64,000 nt of DNA from Sabethes cyaneus (lineage: Eukaryota; Arthropoda; Insecta; Diptera; Culicidae). Every line of letters begins with the position of its first letter. Within the stretch, counting starts at the first letter, position 1. Below, in pieces: positions 1-9,732 of the stretch. The notes beneath the pieces were generated by a model. That model did not search any database and was not told the DNA's origin. It saw nothing but the letters and a program-made list of their open reading frames with translations. The stretch spans positions 55,717,544 to 55,781,543 of the forward strand of contig NC_071354.1 in NCBI RefSeq assembly GCF_943734655.1, given 5' to 3'. The translations under genes and the position numbers were made by a program.

Positions 1-362
1 TGCTGGAAGGTCCAGCGCCTCTGTGGTTCAAAGGTACACGGGTACCAGTGAGCGACACGCCCTGGCAGGTGTTGTGGGTTCGAATCCGGTTATAATCTCT
101 GATTACAGCTTGGTTCGACCCATGCACCTTCCAGCATTGGACAAAAGATAAGAGTCACAACGACAACTTGTTAAGCATAGCTACCTATTTACCCCCCCCC
201 CCCACCCTTCCTTTCCACCCTTCCCCTTCATTCCCGAAAAAATCCTTCATTACTTTCCCTTACCGTCCCTTCATCAATTGTAGAATCATCGTTTCAAAAA
301 AATATTAATATATGCCTGACCGCATTTCAAGGTCATGACTAAAGTCACGAGTTTGGTCAATT
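1..362 (+). repeat. tRNA-derived SINE-like element, copy 1 (left edge cut or rearranged)
   Basis: A perfect RNA polymerase III A box (TGGTTCAAAGG, 24-34) and a perfect B box (GGTTCGAATCC, 77-87) sit 53 bases apart, as in tRNA-derived promoters. They are followed by an unrelated body with a C-rich tract near 193-206 and a tail ending near GTTTGGTCAATTTG. Near-identical copies lie at 29642-29996 (- strand) and 30007-30296 (+ strand), which shows a dispersed family. The first bases (TGCTGGAAGG) are the reverse complement of bases about 127-136, so this copy may be the remnant of an inverted pair. It is not a functional tRNA gene: there is no acceptor-stem pairing. Confidence 0.7.
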
Positions 363-2854
363 TGTTAAAAGCTGCTTTCGAAGCTGCGATGAAGCTTAAT
401 AGAGGTTTTTTGCGCGCTTTTAAATAGCTAAGTTGCGCAATGCTGTCAATTCTATTTTTAGAACGAGAAATAGTTTTGCAATATGCTCTTCCAGCCGCTT
501 AATCAACGTCTCATCAACCTTTATGCAGCCAAAAGAAAATCTATTTTTAAATTTAAAAAATGGAACGCGTCTATTTTATTTTGCCGTGAACATTGTCGAA
601 CGCGATATTTTTCATTTCGGATAACTTTAATTCGTATAAGTAAACCTAGCTAATTAAAAATGCATGTCTTTTTTCTGGGAATTGAACCTGCCATCTTTTG
701 ATCCATAAGCACTCACCGTATGATCCGCCCCATTTGCGTCTGCAGAAGAGACAGTGAGAATATCTTTACACCTAAAGCCTAGTCCGTCTAGCGTGAAGCA
801 GTCGATAATGTCGATAGCTGACAAACTTTTGCTGACAGCCGAATTGCGAAATTCTATGATCTGACAGTATGTGTGCTGTGAGCCGAAAGAAAACTTGGTA
901 GAAGTTTGTAAAGCCACTTTAACACCCTTAAGCAGACTTAAAGTAGTTTGAAAGCTGTGAGTCTAATGAAAGCTTCCACTCTACATTTTAACACCTTTAA
1001 GCAGCCGTAAAACGGTTTGATGTTTATGGCTGTTTAGAAGCAGATTGTTTAGCAGAAAAATCCACTATTAAGCTTTTTTATCAGCTTTTGGGAGAGAACT
1101 GGTTTGAAAAACTTCAAGTAACTTAAACATCTCTTATTTAAACACCATTTGAGTGCTTACTTTATGCAGCTTTGATCGCCTTAAACCAACCCGTAAACAG
1201 CCATTGCTCTTGCAATTAAGCTACCGTTGTTACTTGGGCTGTTCTCTGTCGTTTTAGCATCATATATAGCTAATGCCACGTAGGCAATAGAACACCGCCT
1301 CTTGTTTCTGATAATAAAGAACAGAAGTTGGCGCAAGTGCTTCATCATGCGCCATGCGTGAGAGTATGTTTGAAACCAAGCTTGAAACTATCAATGTTTC
1401 CCTGTTGAATACAACAGATGTCGTTACTTCGTAACGCATATTGTACATTTAGGAAACAGCTGAATTTTTCGCGACAATAAATTTACTGAACACAGTAACC
1501 TTACTCTCTTATGCATCTCAGTTTCTTTTGTGTTTATCGCTAATCGCAGTATAACGTTTGACTCTTGAACCAATAAATAGTTGGTAAACATTGTTTTTAT
1601 TAATTGCATTCATGTTGCGAAATTTAATTTTTTCGAATTGAAATGTCGCAAACATATTCAGCTCCTGGCTCTCGTACGGTATCAAATCACTCTTCAGGAC
1701 TCTCGGATGACTGGTAGTAAGATGCTATGGGAAGGTATACGAAATGTTTGTTTTTTATCAAAATTAGGCAGAAGCCATGAAAATTAAGTATAACAGATTA
1801 GCTGTACCACAAATAAAACATGATTAGTAATTGTTTTTCAGGTAGGAAAACATAAATAAGAAATTTTGATTTTATTACCACTAGAAAAGCGCCATCTCTT
1901 GAAAAGCAACGGTTCGCATGGTGTCCTATTGATGCGAAATACCTGAAACTGTGAAAATGGTTAGTTAAATTCGTTTTGTGAAATCATTTTGCGTTTGCCG
2001 CCTTTTTCATGTGAGCAACGAAAATATGACGTCATATCAGCCCCCTGGAAAAAGCGGAAAAAGCGGAAAAAGTCATAGAAAGGCCTTTAGTTAGTTGTCA
2101 CGGTTGTCACGTTGTCACTTGCATAGAATTACAGGAGAAAGCAAACTAATAAAAACAATCCGAAAGAAGGTTGATGCATATGTACGTAAATCAAAAGCAT
2201 CTGTGAATTTGAAGAGATAACTTTGCTGGAATATATTTGATGTGAGCAAGTGCAAAATGATATAGTTAGCGAACTGGTGAAACGCTTTTACATTGATATC
2301 AATTGGGGACATTAAATTTTGTTACTTGAAAAAGGTATGTATACAATAACCATTGAAAGTCTCACATAGTAGTAAATATAATATTAACGAATATATTAAT
2401 CTTATATTAGCTACATTAGGATAAAAATATATACATTTACGTACGGCTAGTCGTTTTAAATTTCAATTGTTTTGTGATGGTCGAGTCACTTCTTTTCGTT
2501 AGCTGTATCATTGTATGTCAGTCCGGTCTATTATATGCCCGTCAGTCAACGCTCAACAGAGTTGGCGAAGCACCGGGATGATTATATTTTATGACTGGCC
2601 ATAAATGTAAAACTAGAAAGCTTTCGTCATTGCTAGAAAACTATCATTTCAAAGCAGAGACAATTGACTTGTACGGACAAATAAGACTTAGCTTGTATTA
2701 CATGATTCTTCTCTGACAATCAATGCAACGTTGTGGTCCAGGACTACATTTGATTGCTCGAATAAGAAGCGGTATTTTTTCGACCTTGTAGATGTATTGT
2801 ATGATTTTTTACATTAACACTTACAATTGCCATCTTGCCAAAAAAACATCTATA
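363..2854. other. AT-rich stretch without a recognised gene
   Basis: No open frame here resembles a known protein; the longest is 87 codons and unremarkable. Around 900-1200 there are degenerate repeats of phrases such as CACCTTTAAGCAG and GGTTTGA, suggesting an old unclassified repeat. Nothing else could be assigned. Confidence 0.4.
663..740 (-). repeat. Possible second tRNA-like fragment (B box only)
   Basis: The - strand carries a perfect B box (GGTTCAATTCC, + strand 678-688), preceded by a tRNA-sized stretch, but I see no good A box or cloverleaf. It could be the head of another SINE family or a chance match. Confidence 0.25.
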
Positions 2855-4188
2855 CCGTCATCCGGGGATATTTGCAACACCGCACCGGGGTAATACTTGT
2901 AATACTTTTGCGCATCGCACTTTTAACAGCTTAACCATTTGTAGCCAATGCCGTTTTAAAGAAGGGACGTTTACCTATTGTTTAGTTAAGTTTAAGCAAT
3001 TACTTATATCATTGTTTTGCTTGTTTTTATACGATTGAAAAGTAATTTCACTTTTAGAGTAGGAAAAATTAATGTGCAAAGTTGCGTTAGTTAATTGACA
3101 TGACATTATTTTTTATCGTCCAGTTCCTGTCGGGCATGGTTCGATCACTTTGATTCAATTTTGATTCATTTGGCAGTACCGTCTCAGCCAAGCCAAATAT
3201 GACAATGTTATATATGAGACATTTATAGAACTAGTTCTAATCTACAATTTTTCTGAACAAAGTTTTGCTGTATCTTTTGTAGTTACGGAGCTACAACGCT
3301 AGTAACTCATCAGTGACTAAATGAACATTCATTTAGTCACTATGTAATAAGATACTAGCATTGTAGCGTCGTAACTACAAAAGATACAGCAAAACTTTTT
3401 TCATCAAAATTATAAATAATAACCTGTTCTACAAATGTCCCATACATAACTTTGTCATATTTGGCCCCGTTATGACGGTACTGTCAAATGAATCAAAATT
3501 GAGTCAAAGTGATCGAACCATCCCTGGTTCCTGTACACAATTAGTGCATCATATAAGCTAACAAATAGCAACGTTGAGCTTTGTTTATGTTTTGAACTTG
3601 GAGAAGAAACCATGAATTTGTGTCATTACTTCCAATATGACTTGGCTTGCGGCACTTGTAAAATAGATATTTATCGTAATAGACAGTATGTACAAAGTAA
3701 GTTTGCATCTGTACGATATTATTTTGTCTACTGCCATCTCCAGAAAAATTAAAATTGTGAAAAATTCCACGTGCCTTGAAACGGCAATTGGGAGTTCGCT
3801 GACATGCTGCATTTTCGCCGAATATCTTTAAAAAAGCGATAGGGGAAATTGGGAAACAAAACATGCCTCCAGTATCTATTGTTTTTATACAAATACATTC
3901 AAAATATCTAAAAATAGTCATTCGCTGTGTGATATTAAATTTAAAATCATAAGAAACGCAAAATCAGAAAAGTATTGCAAGCAGCCCCGTTTACTGGGTA
4001 ACTTGCAACACTCCTATTTTCGGCTCATTCTACAGATTCATTTAGTTGATCTTTTTTCTCATAATCATAAGTCAAAAGTACTGACCACTATACAAGCTTT
4101 GGCTACTTACACTTGGACCTAAATGGTACACTTCGAAAGTTATACCAAGTCAAAGTTCAAAAGTGTTGCAAGTACCCCCGGACGACGG
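2855..4188. mobile_element. TA-flanked non-autonomous DNA transposon, interrupted by a MITE
   Basis: The tips form imperfect terminal inverted repeats: CCGTCATCCGGGGATATT on the left and the reverse complement of a stretch reading CCGTCGTCCGGGGGTACT on the right. Both continue into TTGCAACAC. Each tip is flanked by TA (2853-2854, 4189-4190), the target duplication of the Tc1/mariner/pogo superfamily. The interior has only short frames, so it is non-autonomous or decayed. A 396-bp hAT-like MITE (3131-3526) was inserted later. The tip style resembles the element at 45288-46477. Confidence 0.7.
3131..3526. mobile_element. Fold-back hAT-like MITE, copy 1
   Basis: The 396-bp unit is almost entirely palindromic, with its centre near 3324 (AAATGAACATTCATTT). 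Its ends read CGGGCATGGTTCGATCAC and, inverted, CAGGGATGGTTCGATCAC. An 8-bp direct repeat GTTCCTGT flanks it (3123-3130 and 3527-3534), the duplication length of hAT transposons, and CAGGGATGG is a typical hAT tip. It contains no coding sequence. Related copies are at 52303-52695 (complete, own 8-bp duplication) and 55199-55347 (half). Confidence 0.85.
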
Positions 4189-5416
4189 TACCGAAAATGG
4201 CCATTGCATATCATAGACAACAGTACACACCATGGGTGGCTGATATAGTGTACCTGTAAGTAACGGTCAGTAAACCGTGATTTTCTGCGAAATGGTGCTT
4301 TCTGGCGAATGGAATTCTGGGAAACGGGTTCCGGGGGAATGGTATACAATCATTTTGGATTAAATTAGGCAGGTTTTTGGATTAGAGCACTTTTTTGACG
4401 ACTTTGACCTACCTGAGAATAGAAGAAGAAAAAGAAGAAAGCAGTCGTCTACGTCAGCGGTTCCCAAAAGGGGGTTCGCGAACCCCCAGGGGTTCGCCAA
4501 AAGTTTTAGGGGGTTCGCGAAAAATTTGGCAGTAATGGCGGACGATTCGATTGGATGTGTGAGATGAGTGATGCCAAACCAGTGCAAGTAAAATACCAAT
4601 CAGTTTGGAGTCATTGTTGAATTCACCAGCAGAATTTCAGATAAAACATTGGGGATAATCGATTAGCGGAGATATGCGAAAGTCAGCATTGAGAGTGGCT
4701 AAAATAACAGCCCGTCAACAATTTGGTACTGGAGAAAAATTCGCGTAAACTCTGAGGCGTCATCGTTAGCTAAAATTGAAGCAGCAATAATAAGTATGAA
4801 GTCCAGCAAAGCATGATGGTATTATCGGAACAAATGTGCACCAGCTGCTCAGAGTGTAAGCAGGACATCTTACTGATACAGGAGTATGTTACTTTGTACC
4901 ACTTTCAAAATAATCTGCAAGGTCTTAATTGGACTCAGAAGAACATTTACGCTACTCTCTGGTGGCAGCTAGTTAGATTCCGTGCTGACCGATCATGGGT
5001 GGATCATATCACGACGCTCCGTATTATGTTGGAGAAAATCCAAGGATTCCAGGACTTCCATGGACTATTTATTGATATTAAAATGTAAATCTTGAAAGCA
5101 CCTGGGGCACATTTTTAGTTGTAACCATTAATAGTATGTCGAATTGTAGATTACCCTGAAACACTTTGACAATGCAACAATGACGACGACGACATACTGT
5201 TCCAACTGCGATCTGATATAAAGAACCAGCTTGACTGCTCCGATAGCTCCAAGGCAGCATGTCAACGTTGCTAAATCGACACTAATAATCCCTCCAATTT
5301 CGCAGTAGCTGAACAACCAGTTGAGGGAGGGAAGTTTACCAAGACTCGACACACATGGACCAGTGGTGCCTTTGTAAGTCTTCGAAATGTTTGGCGCTCA
5401 AATCAAAGCCTCCATC

Positions 5417-5422
5417 ACTGAT

Positions 5423-5423
<1 letters not shown>
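5417..5423. repeat. Target-site duplication of the I-type LINE (3' side)
   Basis: ACTGATG here is repeated at 11354-11360. The two copies immediately flank the poly(A) end and the 5' end of the LINE. Confidence 0.7.
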
Positions 5424-5458
<35 letters not shown>

Positions 5459-5504
5459 GACTTTGCCTATTTGGCATTCGCCTCTGTTTATTGATAGTAA
5501 TAAT
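5424..5504 (-). terminator. LINE 3' region: AATAAA signal and poly(A) tail
   Basis: Only about 50 bases separate the ORF2 stop from a 31-base A run (- strand). An AATAAA hexamer lies at 5487-5492 (- strand) in this short 3' UTR. Confidence 0.65.
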
Positions 5505-8500
5505 TCAAATATGATTGTACAGTTTTGTAAGTTTTAAAAATTTTAGTACTTTTTCTTCCATTTTCTTGTTGTTACTTAAGGTCTTTCTCATGTTGTTAGG
5601 TAGTCCAGTTCTTCTCCTTTCATTGGCGTATTTGCAGCAATCGAGTAATATGTGATGAACAGTAATTGGTTCGTGGCAGAGATCACATATCGTAGGGGGT
5701 TTCTTTTCGAACAGGTGTTCTTTATTTAGCCGGGTATGCCCTAGGCGCAATCTCGTTAGTATTATCTGTTCCCGCCTTATTTTTCTGTCATTCCATTTCT
5801 TTATGGTTCCCTTGATGGATCTAAGGCCTCTTGTATCTATGGCATTCCAGTTAGATTGATGTTTTCTTAGCAACATCTTTTTACACCAGCCAACCGCATC
5901 TTTTGCAGGAACTGAGTGGTACACCATCTCCGCATTTCGTCCTTCACGAGCCATATTGTCCACCTCTTCATTTCCGTTGATTCCCTGATGACCGGGTACC
6001 CAGCAGAGAGTAATTTGCTTATCTTTTATTTCATTTTCAATTTTTTGGATAAAAGGATGACGCGATACCCCTTTTTCTAATTCATGTAGACAGCTTGCCG
6101 AATCGGTGAATATTACACTTTTATTTTGAATTTGTTTTGTGGCTTTCGCGATTGCAGCAGCTTCCGCTGAATATACGGAACATTCATTGCGAAGGCTTCC
6201 ACTGAGCCGGTAATTTGGGCCTAAGATTCCAACTCCAACTTTCGATTGTGCTAGTGAACCGTCTGTAAACCAAAGATCGCAATCGGCGTATTTGTTTTCC
6301 ACATGTTTTTGGAATAATTCTTGGGCAATAGGACGCCCTTGACCAACTTTGAAGCGTTTTTTTAAAAACCAGTCGATTTGTGGGTTCGCTTTATGCCAAG
6401 GTCTGCCTAGTTTAGTGTGGATTTTTGCGATTTTCGGCAGTTGTTGACTGGTTAGGGTATCGAGTGCTAGATTGGCCTTTTCCCATACTGTTTTTGTTGA
6501 AGCCCTTTCTCTTTCCATGATTCTGCAAGCCTTTTTTGCCAGCGTTAAGGTTGCCACAAATTCCCACGGAAGTTGTGCTGCTTCTACCATCATTGGTTGT
6601 ATTGGCGTTGTTCGAAGGGCACCTGATGTCGTCCGGATAACAGCGTTATAGATTGAAGTGAGCTGGATAACGTTCTGCCACCTGAGTACCTCAAGTCCAT
6701 AAAACAATTTGGATAGGACGATAGCGTAGCCAATTCTTTCGAGAGTGTTCCTATCAGCCCATCGAGTAATGGCTTTCAGTAGATTAAGGCGACTTTTGCA
6801 TTCTTCGACCAGCTTTTTGGTGTGGCTGTTGAAGAAACATTTTCTGTCGAAAATCACACCTAGGATTCTAGCGGTTTTTGGTCTTTGGAGTTCGACTCCG
6901 TCCATGATTATCTTCCCTCCTTCGAGTTGCCATTTTCGGTGTTTTTTTAATTTGCAGCAGTGCATGGTTGCAGATTTATCGGCTGAAATTTCGAAACCAA
7001 CGCTGGCAGCCCATTTCGATATCGCTTGGGTGGCTCTTTCTAATCTTACTCGCAAGTATTTGACCATTTTTCCAGTACTTATAACCACAATATCGTCCGC
7101 ATAGACAAATACGCGAACGTTCTTAGGAGCGGCACTAAAGATAGGGTTGATAGCCAACAAGAATAGTGTCACAGATAGCACCGACCCTTGGGGCACACCA
7201 TTTTCTTGGATTTTGGCTTGTGATAAAGATCCTCCAAAGCACACTTGAAAGGATCTTTCGTCGAGGAAATTGCTTATGAATTGTATCATGTTCTTTCCTG
7301 GGTGGTTGCTGATAATCCTATCCATCACGTGACGGTGCCATACACGATCGTAAGCCTTTTTTATGTCCAGAACGACGATTTCACAATGCTCTCCCTTATC
7401 TGCTGATTTCGTTATCACATGGTCTAGTTCTGAGAGATAGTCGCTTGTACCCATTCCTTTGCGAAAGGCAAACTGATGTGGGTGGAAGGCTCCGTTTGTT
7501 TCTAGGTGGGTAGATAATCTACGATTGACCATCCTTTCGAAGGTTTTGGCCATACAGCTGGTCAAAGAGATTGGACGAAATTGGTTGATATCCTTGCTGT
7601 TTTTCCCGGATTTCGGTATCGGGATCACGATGCTTTGTTTCCATGAGGCCGGAATTATACCATTAGACCAGATATGGTTAAAAGCCTTTAGAAGGGTGCA
7701 TTTGCAGTGGAGTGGAAGGCGTTTGAGCATCGGGTATCCAATGCCATCGGGACCCGTTGATGAACTTTTAGTGGCATCTAGAGCTCGTATTAGTTCGTCT
7801 ATTGAAAAATCCTTGTCTAGGGGTGAGGCTTCTTCGCAATTGTAGCCGAGGTCGAGTTCTTCACGATTTCGTTTCAGTTGTTGAAATTCTTTTGGGTAGT
7901 TGGCTGTAGATGAGGTTGATGCAAAGAATTCGGCAAAGTGCTCAGCGATTTCCTGGGGGTCATCCACTTGTTTCCCGTCAATCATGATGCTGTGGACTCC
8001 AGTATGTTTTTTCTTTGCAAGTTTGTTGTAGCTTTGCCACAATTCCGACGAGCTCGCATTTCCGTTGAAGATTTCCACGAATTCTTCCCACGATGCCTGT
8101 TTGGCTTCCGTAATAATATTTCTGGCTTGTTTATTTGCTTCTAGGTATTCCAAGCGTGCAGATTCCTTGTTTGGGCCATCCGTTTTCAGTTTACGAAGTT
8201 TCCTCAAAGCTTTTCTTCGTTTTTTCACCGCCATCGCTGTCTGTTGGTTCCACCAAACCTGGTTCCTCTTCCCAATTTTTCCACTTGATTTTGGGATTGA
8301 AACTGATGCAGCCTGGATAATATTGGCCGTGATATTGTCGATTGGCATAGTCGAGCCAGCTGGAATTTTTTCATCAATTTGCGCTTCAAAAGCGGTCCAG
8401 TCTGCGTCCTTGAAAAGCCATCTTTTGCGATAGAAGATGTTTCGGAGCGTATCATGGGACCGTATAAAGATAGGGAAATGGTCACTTCCATAGCTGTCTT

Positions 8501-9722
8501 GGTCTACTGACCATGAAAGGTTAGGAACAAGATTAGTGGAAGCGAAAGAAACATCTATTGATGAGAATGCTCCAGACGAACAGTGTACATGAGTTGGTGC
8601 TCCATTATTCAGCGCGATAAGATTATTATCAACGGCCCATTCCAGAATTCTGCGACCTCGGGCAGTGGAGGTTGATGAACCCCAGACCTCATGTTTCGCG
8701 TTGAAGTCTCCACAAATTAAGTAGGGGGGTTCACTTGTTCTTAGGAGTTCGTTAAGCTCGTCAACCAGGTTATCGTTGCTCGCATTATTTGGAATATATA
8801 GCGAAATAACCGTTATGTTCCATGGTTCGCCAATGTTGGCTATACAGGCGTGCATTTCTGTGGGATTGTCTATGAGTTGGTAACAGAGGTCGGTCCGAAT
8901 TCCCAAACCGGCGGTTCCCTTTCCTAGACTCGCTGGACGATTATGTGTTATCCAGTTGTATTTATTGCACAAGAGGTTGTTGGTTTTATCGGTCATCATT
9001 TCTTGTAGACAGATTACCGCCGGTGTATTTTCATCAGCGAGTTTTTTGAATTCAGCATAGTTTCCCCATACGCTTCGTACATTCCATTGCAGAAGGAACG
9101 TTTTATTGTTGTTTGTGCTGGCTTCGGAGATATCGCTGAATTGGCTTTCGTTCTCGTTGTCTCGTATTCGTCTGGATTCAGTGCCTGAAGGAGGGGAGGT
9201 AACTGGGGAGAATCGTCGTTTTTTGATAAACTTGGTTGTACTTGCCTGTACGGACAGGCTCCCCACACCGGCAGCCGCTGTAGGGTCAGTCCGGAGTTCG
9301 GGAACATCTACAGTCAGGGCCGATGTGAGGGCATGCCCGGGGTTAACGGACCCCATGCCGGTAGCAGTTGCGAATTGTGGGAGATGGAGTGACGTTGTAG
9401 GTGGTGGAGAAAGGTAGTGATGTTGCGGTGTTGGAACTGGTATTCGAGAGCTTGAGCCCTCTCCTGGATCCCATAGCTGGTAGAAGTCACGCATAGCTGA
9501 TGAAGGAAAAACAGCTAGGAAGTCTGGACGGTTTATTGAAAAAGTTGATCTACTTGCCTGTGAATACAGGCCCCCCACACCGGTAGCCGCTGCAGGATCA
9601 GTCCGAGATTCGGGAACATCTACAGTCGGGACCGGCGTGAGGAAGTACCTGTTGGATGCGTTGCTGTGGTCATTGTTGGTGCTGATGGTGGTGTTGAATC
9701 TGGTGGGCTGGTTATTATGCAT
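5505..9722 (-). CDS. I-clade LINE ORF2: endonuclease, reverse transcriptase, RNase H polyprotein
   Basis: This 1405-residue protein nicks target DNA and copies the element RNA in place. Visible domains in order: a low-complexity leader (1-205); APE-type endonuclease (about 207-420) with N213, E241 in LQE, GDFN at 338-341, SSID near 390 and SDHF at 413-416; reverse transcriptase (about 640-930) with DIKKAYD (786-792), NGVPQGS (841-847) and the catalytic YADD (874-877); RNase H (about 1149-1262) with D1154, E1187, D1207 and D1255; and a C-terminal CX2C...H...C finger (C1346, C1349, H1356, C1362). All catalytic residues are present and no stop interrupts it. ATG at 9722 lies 10 bases after the ORF1 stop, suggesting translation by reinitiation. 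The leader holds a 25-residue duplicated segment (about 33-57 and 137-161). Confidence 0.93.
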   Translation of the reverse strand: MHNNQPTRFNTTISTNNDHSNASNRYFLTPVPTVDVPESRTDPAAATGVGGLYSQASRSTFSINRPDFLAVFPSSAMRDFYQLWDPGEGSSSRIPVPTPQHHYLSPPPTTSLHLPQFATATGMGSVNPGHALTSALTVDVPELRTDPTAAAGVGSLSVQASTTKFIKKRRFSPVTSPPSGTESRRIRDNENESQFSDISEASTNNNKTFLLQWNVRSVWGNYAEFKKLADENTPAVICLQEMMTDKTNNLLCNKYNWITHNRPASLGKGTAGLGIRTDLCYQLIDNPTEMHACIANIGEPWNITVISLYIPNNASNDNLVDELNELLRTSEPPYLICGDFNAKHEVWGSSTSTARGRRILEWAVDNNLIALNNGAPTHVHCSSGAFSSIDVSFASTNLVPNLSWSVDQDSYGSDHFPIFIRSHDTLRNIFYRKRWLFKDADWTAFEAQIDEKIPAGSTMPIDNITANIIQAASVSIPKSSGKIGKRNQVWWNQQTAMAVKKRRKALRKLRKLKTDGPNKESARLEYLEANKQARNIITEAKQASWEEFVEIFNGNASSSELWQSYNKLAKKKHTGVHSIMIDGKQVDDPQEIAEHFAEFFASTSSTANYPKEFQQLKRNREELDLGYNCEEASPLDKDFSIDELIRALDATKSSSTGPDGIGYPMLKRLPLHCKCTLLKAFNHIWSNGIIPASWKQSIVIPIPKSGKNSKDINQFRPISLTSCMAKTFERMVNRRLSTHLETNGAFHPHQFAFRKGMGTSDYLSELDHVITKSADKGEHCEIVVLDIKKAYDRVWHRHVMDRIISNHPGKNMIQFISNFLDERSFQVCFGGSLSQAKIQENGVPQGSVLSVTLFLLAINPIFSAAPKNVRVFVYADDIVVISTGKMVKYLRVRLERATQAISKWAASVGFEISADKSATMHCCKLKKHRKWQLEGGKIIMDGVELQRPKTARILGVIFDRKCFFNSHTKKLVEECKSRLNLLKAITRWADRNTLERIGYAIVLSKLFYGLEVLRWQNVIQLTSIYNAVIRTTSGALRTTPIQPMMVEAAQLPWEFVATLTLAKKACRIMERERASTKTVWEKANLALDTLTSQQLPKIAKIHTKLGRPWHKANPQIDWFLKKRFKVGQGRPIAQELFQKHVENKYADCDLWFTDGSLAQSKVGVGILGPNYRLSGSLRNECSVYSAEAAAIAKATKQIQNKSVIFTDSASCLHELEKGVSRHPFIQKIENEIKDKQITLCWVPGHQGINGNEEVDNMAREGRNAEMVYHSVPAKDAVGWCKKMLLRKHQSNWNAIDTRGLRSIKGTIKKWNDRKIRREQIILTRLRLGHTRLNKEHLFEKKPPTICDLCHEPITVHHILLDCCKYANERRRTGLPNNMRKTLSNNKKMEEKVLKFLKLTKLYNHI

Positions 9723-9732
9723 TGGTGGTGGT

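Noticed and set aside
24..95. A tRNA gene suggested by perfect A and B boxes
   Set aside because: No acceptor or anticodon stem can be paired, and the same segment recurs with an unrelated body in other copies, so it is a SINE head.
3541..3921. A 126-codon - frame
   Set aside because: It lies inside the TA-flanked element 2855-4188, shows no domain, and has the composition of random AT-rich sequence.
8065..8433. Several + frames of 60-122 codons over 5500-11100
   Set aside because: They are antisense shadows of the two LINE ORFs.
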